64,000 bases of DNA from Elusimicrobiales bacterium (GTDB taxonomy: Bacteria > Elusimicrobiota > Elusimicrobia > Elusimicrobiales > UBA9959), in assembly GCA_031082205.1 (NCBI GenBank), contig JAVHLJ010000003.1, forward strand, positions 64,890 to 128,889, given 5' to 3'. Shown piece by piece: positions 28,965 to 38,267 of this stretch. Each line of letters starts with the position of its first letter. Positions within the stretch are counted from its first letter, which is position 1. Below the pieces are notes generated by a model. The model saw only the letters and a program-made list of their open reading frames with translations, did no database searches and was not told the DNA's origin. The position numbers and the translations under genes are program-made.

Positions 28965-29339
28965 TCAGGCCTTCCAGAGTCCGTGGAGATTGCAGTATTC
29001 GCGCGCCGAGACCTTGCCGGCCTTGACGCAGAACTCGGCCTCGGGAGCCATGCCGGGCTTAAGGAAGGTCCTGTAGGACTTCCCGTCCGCGACCAGCTCG
29101 ATCCACTCTATGTAATGCTTCTCTTCCATCGGGTGCGCTACCGAGCCGACCCTGACCTTGTAGCCGTCCGCGGTCTTCTCGATCACGGGCACGTGCTTCT
29201 CCTTGGCCGCGTCCACCGTGTTCTCCTTCATCAGGTCCATCGGCTTGCCGCAGCAGACCAGCTCGCCGCCGCCGGCGTGGACCGCCGCCACGATATTGCC
29301 GCATATCCCGCACTTGTAGATGCCGTTCATTTCAGCCAT
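28965..29339 (-). CDS. Desulfoferrodoxin/superoxide reductase
   Basis: [10 protein letters not shown]...[10 protein letters not shown]...EKHVPVIE...[19 protein letters not shown]...[10 protein letters not shown]. Confidence 0.96.
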   Translation of the reverse strand: MAEMNGIYKCGICGNIVAAVHAGGGELVCCGKPMDLMKENTVDAAKEKHVPVIEKTADGYKVRVGSVAHPMEEKHYIEWIELVADGKSYRTFLKPGMAPEAEFCVKAGKVSAREYCNLHGLWKA

Positions 29340-29367
29340 TTCTTCCTCCCTGTATTTCCGGAGTTCC

Positions 29368-29919
29368 CTACCCCGCGATATTCTTAAGGGCCGCCAGCGC
29401 CTCGTCGTAGTCCGGCTCCTGTCCGATCTCGGGCACCAGCTGCGCGTATCTGACCACGCCTTCCCTGTCCACTATGAAGACGGCCCTGGCAAGCAGGCGC
29501 AGGTCCTTCATCAGGACGCCCCACGCCTTGCCGAAATCGGCTTTCTGGTAGTCGGAGAAGGTCTGCACCCGGGTCACGCCGGCCGTCCCGCACCAGCGTT
29601 TCTGGGCGAAAGGCAGGTCCATGCTTATGGTGATGACATGGATGTCGGGGTCCAGCGACTCGGCTTCCTTGTTGAACCGCCTGGTTTCGATGTCGCAGAC
29701 CGAGGTGTCCAGGGAAGTGACAGAAGATATCACTACGACCTTGCCCTTGTAGGTGCGAAGGAACTTCATGGGCGTCATGTTGTTGTCGACGACCTTGAAG
29801 TCCGGGGCCGGCGTGCCGGGCTTTATCCCGTCGCCGGCCAGCGACATCGGCCGGCCTTTCATCGTCACCGTGCGCTTGGCCGCCTCTTTCGAGGCCTCTT
29901 CGTTGATCTGTTCGTCCAT
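29368..29919 (-). CDS. tpx: Thiol peroxidase (Tpx-type peroxiredoxin)
   Basis: [31 protein letters not shown]...[25 protein letters not shown]...[15 protein letters not shown]; start chosen at MDEQINEE. Confidence 0.93.
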   Translation of the reverse strand: MDEQINEEASKEAAKRTVTMKGRPMSLAGDGIKPGTPAPDFKVVDNNMTPMKFLRTYKGKVVVISSVTSLDTSVCDIETRRFNKEAESLDPDIHVITISMDLPFAQKRWCGTAGVTRVQTFSDYQKADFGKAWGVLMKDLRLLARAVFIVDREGVVRYAQLVPEIGQEPDYDEALAALKNIAG

Positions 29920-29936
29920 CGTTCCTCCGGGTAGTT

Positions 29937-30509
29937 TTACCAGTTCTCGGCCAGCAGCTCGAAATAGGCCTTGGGATGGGCGCAGGCCGGGCAGCTCTCG
30001 GGAGCCTCGGGGCCGTCGTGGCGGTAACCGCAGTTGATGCAGCGCCAGGCGACGGCTTTGTCCTTCCTGAAGGCGGTGCCCTTCTCCACGTTCCTGAGCA
30101 GGCCGCGGTAGCGCGCTTCGTGCTGCTTCTCGGCCACGGAAATATAGTCGAAGGTCTTGGCGACGGCCTCGAAGCCTTCCTCGCGGGCTATCCGGGCGAA
30201 GTCGGGGTACATCGTTCCCCATTCGTGGTTCTCGCCGTCGGCGGCGGCCTTGAGGTTCTGCGCCGTGGTCCCGATGACGCCGGCGGGGAAGGTCGCCGTT
30301 ATCTCCACCTCTCCGCCTTCCAGGAATTTGAAGAAGCGCTTGGCGTGCTCCTTCTCCTGCTCGGCGGTCTCTTCGAAAACATGGGCTATCTGCACATAGC
30401 CTTCTTTCTTGGCCTGCCCCGCGAAATAGGTGTAGCGGGTCCTGGCCTGCGACTCGCCCGCGAAAGCGGCCAGCAGGTTCTTCTCGGTCTTGGTGCCTTT
30501 TATTCCCAT
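29937..30509 (-). CDS. Rubrerythrin
   Basis: AFAGESQARTRYTYFAGQAKKEGYVQIAHVFEETAEQEKEHAKRFFK plus C-terminal rubredoxin-like CINCGYRHDGPEAPESCPACAHPKAYFE. Confidence 0.96.
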   Translation of the reverse strand: MGIKGTKTEKNLLAAFAGESQARTRYTYFAGQAKKEGYVQIAHVFEETAEQEKEHAKRFFKFLEGGEVEITATFPAGVIGTTAQNLKAAADGENHEWGTMYPDFARIAREEGFEAVAKTFDYISVAEKQHEARYRGLLRNVEKGTAFRKDKAVAWRCINCGYRHDGPEAPESCPACAHPKAYFELLAENW

Positions 30510-30549
30510 CTTGTACCCTCCCGTGTTCGGTTTTCGAGGTTATATTCTA

Positions 30550-31323
30550 CTAAATAGAGGGCTCCGGCTTTTCCTTCCTTATCCCGGCCCGCGTGAGGCA
30601 GAAATCGTACTTGACCGGGTCGGCCGGCTCCAGCCGCGCGAAGAACGCCGTTATCTCCGCCGCCGTCCGCATCGAGGTGTCCTTGCGGCGGGTGACTCCC
30701 ATCTCGCGCGAGACCCTGTGCATGTGGGTGTCGAGCGGTATTATGAGGCCCGAGGCGGGCACTCCTTTCCAGGGGCCCGGGTCCACGCTGTCGCGGCGCA
30801 CCATCCAGCGCAGGAAAAGGTTGAGGCGTTTGAAGGAGCTCTTATGCGCCGGGCACGGGATAAGCGTCGGCGTGCAGAGGCCGGGGAACACCAGGCTGAC
30901 GAAGCGGTATATGGCCTCTTCGTAATTGGGCGCGCCCGGGGTCATGACGGAGACGAAGGCTTTATTGAGCGAGCCGTGCTTCGCCAGCGCCGCCTTCAGG
31001 GCCAGCAGGAAAACGATCATCTCGCGCCCGGCGGTGAAGCGGTGCTTGAAGCCGGAATAAAGACGCTCCAGGTCCTTTGCCCGGGCGGCAAGGAGGAAAG
31101 CGCGGGGGGAACGGCCCATGGGGCCGAGGACTTTCTCCACGCTTTTGAGTATCTGCTTCACATTGCCGTAGGCCAGCGAGGCGGCGACGATGCCCGCTAT
31201 CTCCATGTCGCCGGGTTTCTTATACCGCCACACGAACTCCAGCGGGTCCGGGTGTATGAACTCCGGCCTGTTGCGGCGCCGGTAGAGGTCCTCGAAATAT
31301 TTTTTGGCCGGAGGCATGCTCAT
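30550..31323 (-). CDS. TIGR02757/DUF2400 family protein
   Basis: DPLEFVWRYKKPGDMEIAGIVAASLAYGNVKQILKSVEKVL...RLNLFLRWMVRRDSVDPGPWKGVPASGLIIPLDTHMHRVSR; start at 31323 or 31317. Confidence 0.88.
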   Translation of the reverse strand: MSMPPAKKYFEDLYRRRNRPEFIHPDPLEFVWRYKKPGDMEIAGIVAASLAYGNVKQILKSVEKVLGPMGRSPRAFLLAARAKDLERLYSGFKHRFTAGREMIVFLLALKAALAKHGSLNKAFVSVMTPGAPNYEEAIYRFVSLVFPGLCTPTLIPCPAHKSSFKRLNLFLRWMVRRDSVDPGPWKGVPASGLIIPLDTHMHRVSREMGVTRRKDTSMRTAAEITAFFARLEPADPVKYDFCLTRAGIRKEKPEPSI

Positions 31324-31324
31324 A

Positions 31325-32320
31325 TTATACCCCGGGATGACCGAGGGTGTCATGCAGCGGGACCAGCCGCCGGTATTCTTCCGGCGGGACGCGGCTCTCC
31401 CAGTTCCCCGCGGCCATCGCAAGCCATATGACCAGGAAGAATACCAGGGCGGTCAGCAGGGGCAGGAAGGCCGGCCTCACCCGCAGTCGTCCCCCGCGGT
31501 CGCGGAATTCGAGGGCGCCGGGGGCCGGGCAGGCGTCCAGGCAGCGCGCGCAGGAGACGCAGTTCTCGGAGCGGACGGCGGTCGCGCGGTCCACGGCTAT
31601 TCCCTGCGGGCAGGCGCGGGCGCAGCGCCCGCAGGCCGCGCAGGCCGCCGGATCACGCCTTATCCGAAGGGGCCCGGCCAGCGAGACGGGGACCAGCAGC
31701 GCGCCGTAGGGGCAGAGGTAGCGGCACCAGAAAAAGGGCACGGCGAAACTGAGCGCCAGCAGGGCCGCTATCACGCCCGCGGCCAGCGGAGTTATATCCG
31801 CGAAGAAGAAGTACATCTTGGCGTCGGCGATGAGATTGTAGTCCCCGTCCAGGAAGTCCCGCAGCGAGCCCAGGTCCATGGAGGCGAATATGGCCCAGGC
31901 GAAGAAGCCCAGCAGCAGGTACTTGAGCGCGGAGAGGGGATAGTGCAGCCAGGCCGGCGGGTAGCGGAAAGAGGGGGTGAGCCGCCGGCGCAGGCCGTGA
32001 ACGACTTCGGAGAGGAAGCCGAACGGGCACAGCCAGCCGCAGAAGGATTTAGGGGCCGTGAAGGACATGGCCAGCGCCCCCAGGAGGATGAAAAGGCCGG
32101 CGGGATGGGCCGGGTGCACCTCGCCGGTCTGCGCCAGGAGGCGCAGGCTCATCAGCGAGCTTATGGGCAGGAACCCTTCGACGCCGGGCGGCCGCCGCGG
32201 CAGGGCCCCTCCGTCCAGCAGGGCCTGGACGAAGAAATGGAACTCCAGCCCTATGAGAAGCACAAGGGCCAGGAAGGCGGATTGGACAAGGACGCGTATC
32301 CTTCGGGTTCCGGCGGTCAT
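31325..32320 (-). CDS. Membrane polyferredoxin, NapH/CcoG-like 4Fe-4S protein
   Basis: FCGWLCPFGFLSEV, CRYLCPYGALL, CAACGRCARACPQGI, CVSCARCLDACPAPGAL plus TM segments. Confidence 0.88.
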   Translation of the reverse strand: MTAGTRRIRVLVQSAFLALVLLIGLEFHFFVQALLDGGALPRRPPGVEGFLPISSLMSLRLLAQTGEVHPAHPAGLFILLGALAMSFTAPKSFCGWLCPFGFLSEVVHGLRRRLTPSFRYPPAWLHYPLSALKYLLLGFFAWAIFASMDLGSLRDFLDGDYNLIADAKMYFFFADITPLAAGVIAALLALSFAVPFFWCRYLCPYGALLVPVSLAGPLRIRRDPAACAACGRCARACPQGIAVDRATAVRSENCVSCARCLDACPAPGALEFRDRGGRLRVRPAFLPLLTALVFFLVIWLAMAAGNWESRVPPEEYRRLVPLHDTLGHPGV

Positions 32321-32334
32321 CGTATCGCAATAGG

Positions 32335-32373
32335 CGGGCCGGGCGGAGGGGGCTTCACCCTCCGCCCGGCCCG
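32335..32373. terminator. Strong intergenic hairpin between hcp and the polyferredoxin gene (terminator/attenuator-like, no T-run)
   Basis: CGGGCCGGGCGGAGGG-GGCTTCA-CCCTCCGCCCGGCCCG: 16-bp perfect stem, 7-nt loop. Confidence 0.5.
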
Positions 32374-32384
32374 GGAGAAACGCG

Positions 32385-34028
32385 TCAGGCGCGCGCTTTA
32401 GCCCCGAGGATGGCTTCCAGGTCCTTCTCCGGGGTGGTTATCGGCATTATGTTGAACTTCTCCACCAGCACCTTGAGCACGGCCGGGGTGACGAAGGCCG
32501 GCAGCGTCGGGCCGAGGCGTATGTTCTTTATGCCGAGATTGAGCAGCGTCAGCAGTATGCAGACGGCTTTCTGCTCGTACCAGCTCAGGACCATCGACAG
32601 GGGCAGTTCGTTGACGCCCACGCCGAAGGCCTTGGACAGCGCCACGGCCACCTGTATGGCCGAGTAGGCGTCGTTGCACTGGCCCATGTCGAGCAGGCGC
32701 GGTATGCCGCCGATGTCGCCGAACTCCGCCTTGTTGAAGCGGAACTTGCCGCAGGCCAGCGTCAGCACGACGGTGTCCTTGGGCGCCTTCTCGGTGAACT
32801 CGGTGTAGTAGTTGCGGCCGGGCTTGGCGCCGTCGCAGCCGCCGACGAGGAAGAAGTGCTTTATCTGCCCCGCCTTGACCGCGTCTATCACCTTGCCCGC
32901 CACTCCCATCACGGTATTGTGGCCGAAGCCGACCAGGATGGTCTTCGGATCGCCGTCCTTGTCGAAGCCGGGGGCCGCCAGGGCAGCCTCTACCGCCGGG
33001 CCGAAGTCGCCGTTCTTAAGATGCGTAACGCCGGGCCACTCGACGAGGCCGGTGGTGAAGATGCGGGCCTTGTAGCCGTTGAGCGGTTTCTGTATGCAGT
33101 TGGTCGTCATCACGATGGAGCCGGGGAACTTGTCGAACTCCTTCTGCTGGTCCTGCCAGGCGCCGCCGTAATTGCCGGCCAGGTGCTTGTACTTCTTGAG
33201 CCCGGGGTAGCCGTGGGCGGGCAGCATCTCGCCGTGGGTGTAGACGTTTATCCCTTTGCCCTCGGTCTGTTTGAGGATGTTCTCGAGGTCCTTGAGGTCG
33301 TGGCCGCTGACCAGCAGCGCCTTGCCCTTGAGAGGGTTTATCCTCACCGGGGTGGGGACCGGGTGGCCGTAGGCGGTGGTATTGGCCTTGTCGAGCAGCT
33401 CCATGACGCGCAGGTTAACTTCGCCGCACTTCATGTTGTAGCCGACCAGCTCGTCCACCGTCGGGTTCTCCTTCGCCAGGAAATCCAGGGCCTCGTGGAA
33501 GAAGGCGTAGACTTTCTCGTCCTCCTGGCCGAGTATCAGGGCGTGGTCGGCGTAGGCCGCGGTGCCCTTGAGGCCGTAGGCCAGCAGCTCCTGCAGGCCG
33601 GCCGCGTCGTCGCCGAGCGCTTTCTTGCGGGCCGTTATGCCCCTTTCGGGGGCCTCGGCCAGCAGGGCCTTGTAGTCGGAGGGGGCGGTCCAGGCCGCGG
33701 GGCCTTTGAGCTCCGCCCCGCCGGCCAGCGCGCGGGCCTTCGCCTTTACCGCGTTGCCCCTGATAACGCGCTCCGCTATGTTCTTCGCGTCGAAATTAAC
33801 ATTGGTGACCGTGGTGAAGAGGGCCTCGACGACATAGAGGTCTATCCCGCGGTCGCGCTTGCCGGCCTTGGCGGCCGCGTGCGCGTACTGGGCCACGCCC
33901 TTGGCCTGCCAGAACAGCAGGTCCTGCATCTTGGCCGTTTCCGGGTCCTTGCCGCATACCCCCTGGACGGTGCAGCCCTTGCCGCCCGCCGCCTGCTCGC
34001 ACTGGTAACAGAACATATCGTCGCTCAT
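32385..34028 (-). CDS. hcp: Hydroxylamine reductase (hybrid-cluster protein)
   Basis: MFCYQCEQAAGGKGCTVQGVCGKDPETAKMQD, SGHDLKDLENILKQTEGKGINVYTHGEMLPAHGYP, LACGKFRFN. Confidence 0.97.
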   Translation of the reverse strand: MSDDMFCYQCEQAAGGKGCTVQGVCGKDPETAKMQDLLFWQAKGVAQYAHAAAKAGKRDRGIDLYVVEALFTTVTNVNFDAKNIAERVIRGNAVKAKARALAGGAELKGPAAWTAPSDYKALLAEAPERGITARKKALGDDAAGLQELLAYGLKGTAAYADHALILGQEDEKVYAFFHEALDFLAKENPTVDELVGYNMKCGEVNLRVMELLDKANTTAYGHPVPTPVRINPLKGKALLVSGHDLKDLENILKQTEGKGINVYTHGEMLPAHGYPGLKKYKHLAGNYGGAWQDQQKEFDKFPGSIVMTTNCIQKPLNGYKARIFTTGLVEWPGVTHLKNGDFGPAVEAALAAPGFDKDGDPKTILVGFGHNTVMGVAGKVIDAVKAGQIKHFFLVGGCDGAKPGRNYYTEFTEKAPKDTVVLTLACGKFRFNKAEFGDIGGIPRLLDMGQCNDAYSAIQVAVALSKAFGVGVNELPLSMVLSWYEQKAVCILLTLLNLGIKNIRLGPTLPAFVTPAVLKVLVEKFNIMPITTPEKDLEAILGAKARA

Positions 34029-34060
34029 TATTATTCTCCTTATTGTCCTTAGAATATCGA

Positions 34061-34465
34061 CTAAGCCCGCTTGGAAAACTCCGAAATTCTGCTTTCGAGG
34101 ACCCTCTCGAAGCGCCGGTTGGTCTCCTCCAGGAACCTGCCGAAGACGCAGGTCCGGTGCCGGCAGACCTTGTGGCCCATCAGGCAGGAATGCAGCCGCA
34201 CCGGGCCGTCTATGGCGGTCATCAGGTCGCGCACGGAGGCCCGGCGGCCGGAGGGGGAAAGGGTGAATCCTCCCTTGGGGCCCCTGACCGGGGACACCAG
34301 GCCCGCCCGCGTGAGCGCCTGAAGCACCTTGGAGAGATGGTTATAGGAGACGCCGAGGGCCCGCGCTATGTCGTGCGCGGAGCAGAGCTCCCCGCGGCCC
34401 GCCATGTAGTCGGCCGCGTGCAGGGCTATCGCCGCGGCTTCCGAGATCTTGAGTATGGTCTGCAT
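34061..34465 (-). CDS. Rrf2 family transcriptional regulator
   Basis: ISEAAAIALHAADYMA...SAHDIARALGVSYNHLSKVLQALTRAGLVSPVRGPKGGFTLS; three Cys SCLMGHKVCRHRTC. Confidence 0.93.
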   Translation of the reverse strand: MQTILKISEAAAIALHAADYMAGRGELCSAHDIARALGVSYNHLSKVLQALTRAGLVSPVRGPKGGFTLSPSGRRASVRDLMTAIDGPVRLHSCLMGHKVCRHRTCVFGRFLEETNRRFERVLESRISEFSKRA

Positions 34466-34486
34466 TCCGCCGTCCTTTGTGGTAAT

Positions 34487-34523
34487 CTGGTATTAGTATA
34501 CCAGTATGCGCGGGTTTTGTCAA
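34487..34523 (-). promoter_or_regulatory. Sigma70-type promoter TTGACA-N17-TATACT of the Rrf2 regulator with overlapping palindromic operator CTGGTATTAGTATACCAG
   Basis: -35 TTGACA (plus 34518-34523), -10 TATACT (plus 34495-34500), 17-nt spacer; CTGGTAT-N4-ATACCAG (34487-34504) covers the -10. Confidence 0.8.
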
Positions 34524-34550
34524 GGGCCCGGTGTGCCGTTGCGGAGGATA

Positions 34551-35657
34551 TTATTTGGAGCGGGGGAAGAAGAGCCGGAAGGAGGTGCCCTTGCCGGGGG
34601 CGCTGTCCACCAGGACCTCGCCCTTGTGCTGCTTCACTATGCCGTAGACGATGGAGAGGCCGAGGCCGGTGCCTTTGCCCTTGGGCTTGGTGGTGAAGAA
34701 AGGGTCGAAGACCCTGTCGAGTATCTCCCGCGGTATGCCGGTGCCGGTGTCCTTGAGCTCCACCAGCACGTAGTCCCCCGGGGGGATCGGCCAGGGGGAG
34801 TCCTCGCCCGCGGTCACGTTGCCGGTGGCCAGCCTCATCGCCCCGCCGTCCGGCATGGCGTCCTGGGCGTTGATGGCCAGGTTCATTATTACCTGCTGGA
34901 ACTGCGTGGCCTCCAGGTCGGCGTCCCAGAGGTCCCGCTGCAGCTCCATGCGGAAGTCTATGTTCTTGGCCAGCAGGCGCTTGAGTATCAGCTCCGCTTC
35001 CTTGATGAGGTCGTTGGCGCAGGACTTCTTGGGCCTGGTCTCCTGGCGCCGGGCGAAGACCAGCAGCTGCTTGGTGAGTTCGGCGGTGTGGCGCGCGGTC
35101 TTGAGGGTCTCGCTGAGGAGCTTGTGGCTGATCGTGCCTTCCTTGGTGTCCTCGAGCACCAGCTCGACGGAGCCCAGGATGATGGTCAGCATATTGTTGA
35201 AGTCGTGGGCTATCTGCCCGGCCAGCAGGCCCAGAGATTCCAGCTTCTGGCTCTCGATGAGCTGTTTCTCCAGCTGCAGCTCGCGCGTTATGTCCCTGCG
35301 CACGGAGATGAAATGGGTTATCGTCCCGTCCGGTTCCTTTACCGGGGTGATGTCCGTGTCCAGCGTGTATAACGTCCCGTCCTTGCGGCGGTTGAGCAGG
35401 CGTCCGTGCCACTTGCGGCCGGCCTTCACGGTCGACCAGAGTTCCCTGTAGAAATCGGGGGCGTGCGAGCCCTCGTTCTTGAGCACGCCTGGCTTTTTGC
35501 CTTTCAGGTATTCGGCGGAGTAGCCGCTGACCTCTTCCATGGCCTTGTTGGCGTAGACTATGGTGCCGGAGGAGTCGGTTATCAGTATGGCCTCGGAGGT
35601 CTGCTCCACGGCCTTGAGCACGAGCTTCTCGATGTCCCCGCAAACCCTCTTTTCCAT
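34551..35657 (-). CDS. PAS domain sensor histidine kinase
   Basis: PAS-like [36 protein letters not shown]-box [69 protein letters not shown]. Confidence 0.93.
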   Translation of the reverse strand: MEKRVCGDIEKLVLKAVEQTSEAILITDSSGTIVYANKAMEEVSGYSAEYLKGKKPGVLKNEGSHAPDFYRELWSTVKAGRKWHGRLLNRRKDGTLYTLDTDITPVKEPDGTITHFISVRRDITRELQLEKQLIESQKLESLGLLAGQIAHDFNNMLTIILGSVELVLEDTKEGTISHKLLSETLKTARHTAELTKQLLVFARRQETRPKKSCANDLIKEAELILKRLLAKNIDFRMELQRDLWDADLEATQFQQVIMNLAINAQDAMPDGGAMRLATGNVTAGEDSPWPIPPGDYVLVELKDTGTGIPREILDRVFDPFFTTKPKGKGTGLGLSIVYGIVKQHKGEVLVDSAPGKGTSFRLFFPRSK

Positions 35658-35744
35658 CGGTTATATTCTACCATAATCGGCCGCGTAGCCCCGTCGGGCC
35701 TTCTTGTATCGCGCCGCCAAAATTGATTTAATATGCCGTCAGCA

Positions 35745-35816
35745 GCCGCGGTAGCTCAGTGGTAGAGCACCGGTCTGAAAAACCGGGTGTCGCTGGTTCG
35801 ATCCCAGCCCGCGGCA
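35745..35816 (+). tRNA. tRNA-Phe (anticodon GAA), CCA not encoded
   Basis: GCCGCGG acceptor pairing CCGCGGC; D-arm GCTCAGTGGTAGAGC; anticodon arm CCGGT-CTGAAAA-ACCGG; T-arm GCTGGTTCGATCCCAGC; discriminator A. Confidence 0.93.
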
Positions 35817-35844
35817 AAATTCATTTCCACTCACCGGAGCCCCT

Positions 35845-36213
35845 ATGCCGATGACCAAGAAGATACTCCTGGCGGACGACGACGCGGCCATGCAGGACAG
35901 CCTGGCCGCGCTCCTGGAGGCGGAGGGTTACCGGGTCATAAAGGCCGCCAACGGCGAAGAGGCGGTGGAGCTGGCCAAAAAAGAGCTCCCTTCCCTCATA
36001 ATGCTGGACATCCACATGCCGCGGATGGACGGTCTCACCGCCTGCCACGCGATAAAGACCGACAAGGTCGTAAAGTCGATCCCGGTGGTGATGCTTACCG
36101 TCGAGGGCAGCGTGCGCGAGATACAGCAGGCGATCGATTACGGAGCCAAGACCTATATCACCAAGCCTTCCAGCAAAGAGGAGATACTCAAGGTCGTCAG
36201 AAGCGTGATCTGA
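35845..36213 (+). CDS. Response regulator (receiver domain only)
   Basis: KILLADDDAAMQDSLAALLEAEGY, LPSLIMLDIHMPRMDG, VVMLTVEGS, KTYITKPSSKEEIL. Confidence 0.92.
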   Translation: MPMTKKILLADDDAAMQDSLAALLEAEGYRVIKAANGEEAVELAKKELPSLIMLDIHMPRMDGLTACHAIKTDKVVKSIPVVMLTVEGSVREIQQAIDYGAKTYITKPSSKEEILKVVRSVI

Positions 36214-36230
36214 TACCGGCCCCGCGTAAA

Positions 36231-36272
36231 GAAGAGAGGCCCCGGGACTTCCCGGGGCCTCTCTTCTTTTTA
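36231..36272. terminator. Bidirectional rho-independent terminator between response regulator and methyltransferase gene
   Basis: GAAGAGAGGCCCCGGGA-CTT-CCCGGGGCCTCTCTTCTTTTT. Confidence 0.88.
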
Positions 36273-36285
36273 TCGCCGTCCCTGC

Positions 36286-37482
36286 TCAGAAGACTTTCAG
36301 CAGGGCGAAGTGCAGGTACTCGGTCTCGGGCATCACCGGCAGTACCGGGTGGTCCTTGGCCTGTCCCCGCAGTTCCAGCATGACTACGCGGCGGCGGCTC
36401 CTGCCGCAGGCCTCCCGGACTATCCCCACGAAGGTTTCCCTGTTGATGTGGTGGGAGCAGGTGGAGGTGGCCAGCAGGCCTCCCGCGGGCAGCGCGGCTA
36501 TCGCCGAAGCGTTGAGCTTGACGTAGAGCTTGCGGGCCTGGGGCAGGTTCTTGCGGTTGCGCACCAGGTTCGGCGGGTCCAGGAGAACGAAGTCCGGCTT
36601 CTCGGGGAGTTCGCCCGAGCCCATCGCGGCTATGAGCCGCTCGGCGTTCTCCTTCCTGAAGAACACCTTCTCCGACATGCCGTTGAGGGCTGCGTTCTTT
36701 TCGGCGGTCTCCACGGCGGACTGGGAGGAATCGACCCCCCAGACCATCCGGGCGCCGGAACGCGCGGCGTTGAGCGCGAAGGCCCCGGTATAGGTGTAGA
36801 GGTCCAGCACCTTGCGGTCCTGGAAATAAGGGGCCAGGAAGGCGCGGTTCTCGCGCTGGTCGAAGAACCAGCCCGTTTTCTGGCCCTCTTTGAGCGAGAC
36901 CAGGAACCTGAGGCCGTTCTCCTCTATCTCCGCCTCTTCCGGAAGCTCGCCGAAGGCGGCTTCCGCGTACCGGGGCAGGCCCTCCAGTTCCCTTATGGCG
37001 TGTGTGTTCTTGAAGTACAGGCACGAGGGGGAGAGAAGCTTCTTCACGGCCGCCGTTATCTCGGGCTTGAGCCGTTCCGCCCCGGCGGAAAGTATCTCGG
37101 CCACCACGGTGTCCCCGTACTTGTCCAGGACGAGGCCCCCGATGCCGTCGGATTCCCCGAAGAACACGCGGAAGCTCCCGGTCAGGCCCAGGTCGCGCCG
37201 GTGCTCCAGCGCGAGACCGATGGTCTTTTCCGTGAAATCCTTCTCGAGCGGGGCGGCGCCGGTCTTGAGCATGCGCACCGCGATAAGGCTGCGCGGGTTG
37301 AAGAAGCCGGTGCCGGCCGTCTTGCCGTCGGGCAGCAGCACTTTGACCAGGCAGCCGGGCTCGGCGGCCGTATCCACGCTCTCGAGCTCGTTGGAGAATA
37401 TCCAGGGGTGGCCGGCCTGCAGCCGCTCGTCGTGGCCCTTCTTGAGCTTGACCGTTCTTGTTTCCGGTTCAGATCTGTTCAT
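36286..37482 (-). CDS. Class I SAM-dependent rRNA large-subunit methyltransferase (RlmI-like, PUA + MTase)
   Basis: GHDERLQAGHPWIFSNELES (PUA), VLDLYTYTGAFALNAARSGARMVWGVDSSQSAVETAEKNAALNG, FVLLDPPNLVRNRKNL, STCSHHINRETF. Confidence 0.9.
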   Translation of the reverse strand: MNRSEPETRTVKLKKGHDERLQAGHPWIFSNELESVDTAAEPGCLVKVLLPDGKTAGTGFFNPRSLIAVRMLKTGAAPLEKDFTEKTIGLALEHRRDLGLTGSFRVFFGESDGIGGLVLDKYGDTVVAEILSAGAERLKPEITAAVKKLLSPSCLYFKNTHAIRELEGLPRYAEAAFGELPEEAEIEENGLRFLVSLKEGQKTGWFFDQRENRAFLAPYFQDRKVLDLYTYTGAFALNAARSGARMVWGVDSSQSAVETAEKNAALNGMSEKVFFRKENAERLIAAMGSGELPEKPDFVLLDPPNLVRNRKNLPQARKLYVKLNASAIAALPAGGLLATSTCSHHINRETFVGIVREACGRSRRRVVMLELRGQAKDHPVLPVMPETEYLHFALLKVF

Positions 37483-38260
37483 CGATAGATACTATGGCCT
37501 CCACCTTGTCCCCGATCTTGACGTTGAAAGCGCGCGCGAAGCTGCCGTTGCGCACGGAGAATTCCAGGTAGCCGAAGGACCCTATCAGGGCCAGCGGCTC
37601 TCCCTCCGGGACGGACGCGTAGGTGAGCTTGAGGCCCTTTAGCACGCGCCCGGATACGGTGAAGATGGATCTGGCGTTTATCTGCTGCTGCCTGATATTC
37701 GTTATCGCGTTGCCGAAATTGTCCACCGCTATGACCTGGCCGTTGACCCGGGTGCCGGCGCGCTCGGGCGCGGGCAGGGGGAAGCGGCGGTAGCCTTTGA
37801 AGACGGGGCCGAGTTTCTTCTCCGGCAGGCCCTTGGCCACGGCCGCCGCGACCGGCGCCATTATGTCGCGCCCGTGGAAGGTCGAGCTGATCTTTGGGAG
37901 GAAAAGGCTGGAGTTGTTTATGAAGCGGGAGTCCGTTATGGCCTCTTTCTCCTCGACCCAGCTTATGATCCCGTTGTCGGGGCAGATGAACTGGTAGTTG
38001 GCGGTCCTGGCCCAGATTATGCCGCGGCCCGTGCCCACGTGCGGGTCCACTACGACCAGGAAAAGGGTGCCCTTGGGCATGTATCCCATCGAGGACATGA
38101 GGTAGAACGAGGCGGTCTGTATGTCCTGCGGCGGGATCTGGTGCGTGATATCGATTATCTGCGTCCCCGGAGCGGAGGAGAGTATGACCCCCTTCATCGC
38201 GCCCACGAAGGGGTCGTTGATCCCGAAATCCGAGATGAGGGCTATGTGCTTCGTCTTCAT
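37469..38260 (-). CDS. SAM hydroxide adenosyltransferase/hydrolase (DUF62) family protein
   Basis: ISDFGINDPFVGAMKGVILSSAPGTQIIDITHQIPPQDIQTASF, VVDPHVGTGRGIIWART, VIAVDNFGNAITNI. Confidence 0.9.
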   Translation of the reverse strand: MKTKHIALISDFGINDPFVGAMKGVILSSAPGTQIIDITHQIPPQDIQTASFYLMSSMGYMPKGTLFLVVVDPHVGTGRGIIWARTANYQFICPDNGIISWVEEKEAITDSRFINNSSLFLPKISSTFHGRDIMAPVAAAVAKGLPEKKLGPVFKGYRRFPLPAPERAGTRVNGQVIAVDNFGNAITNIRQQQINARSIFTVSGRVLKGLKLTYASVPEGEPLALIGSFGYLEFSVRNGSFARAFNVKIGDKVEAIVSIDEQI

Positions 38261-38267
38261 CCGCCCC

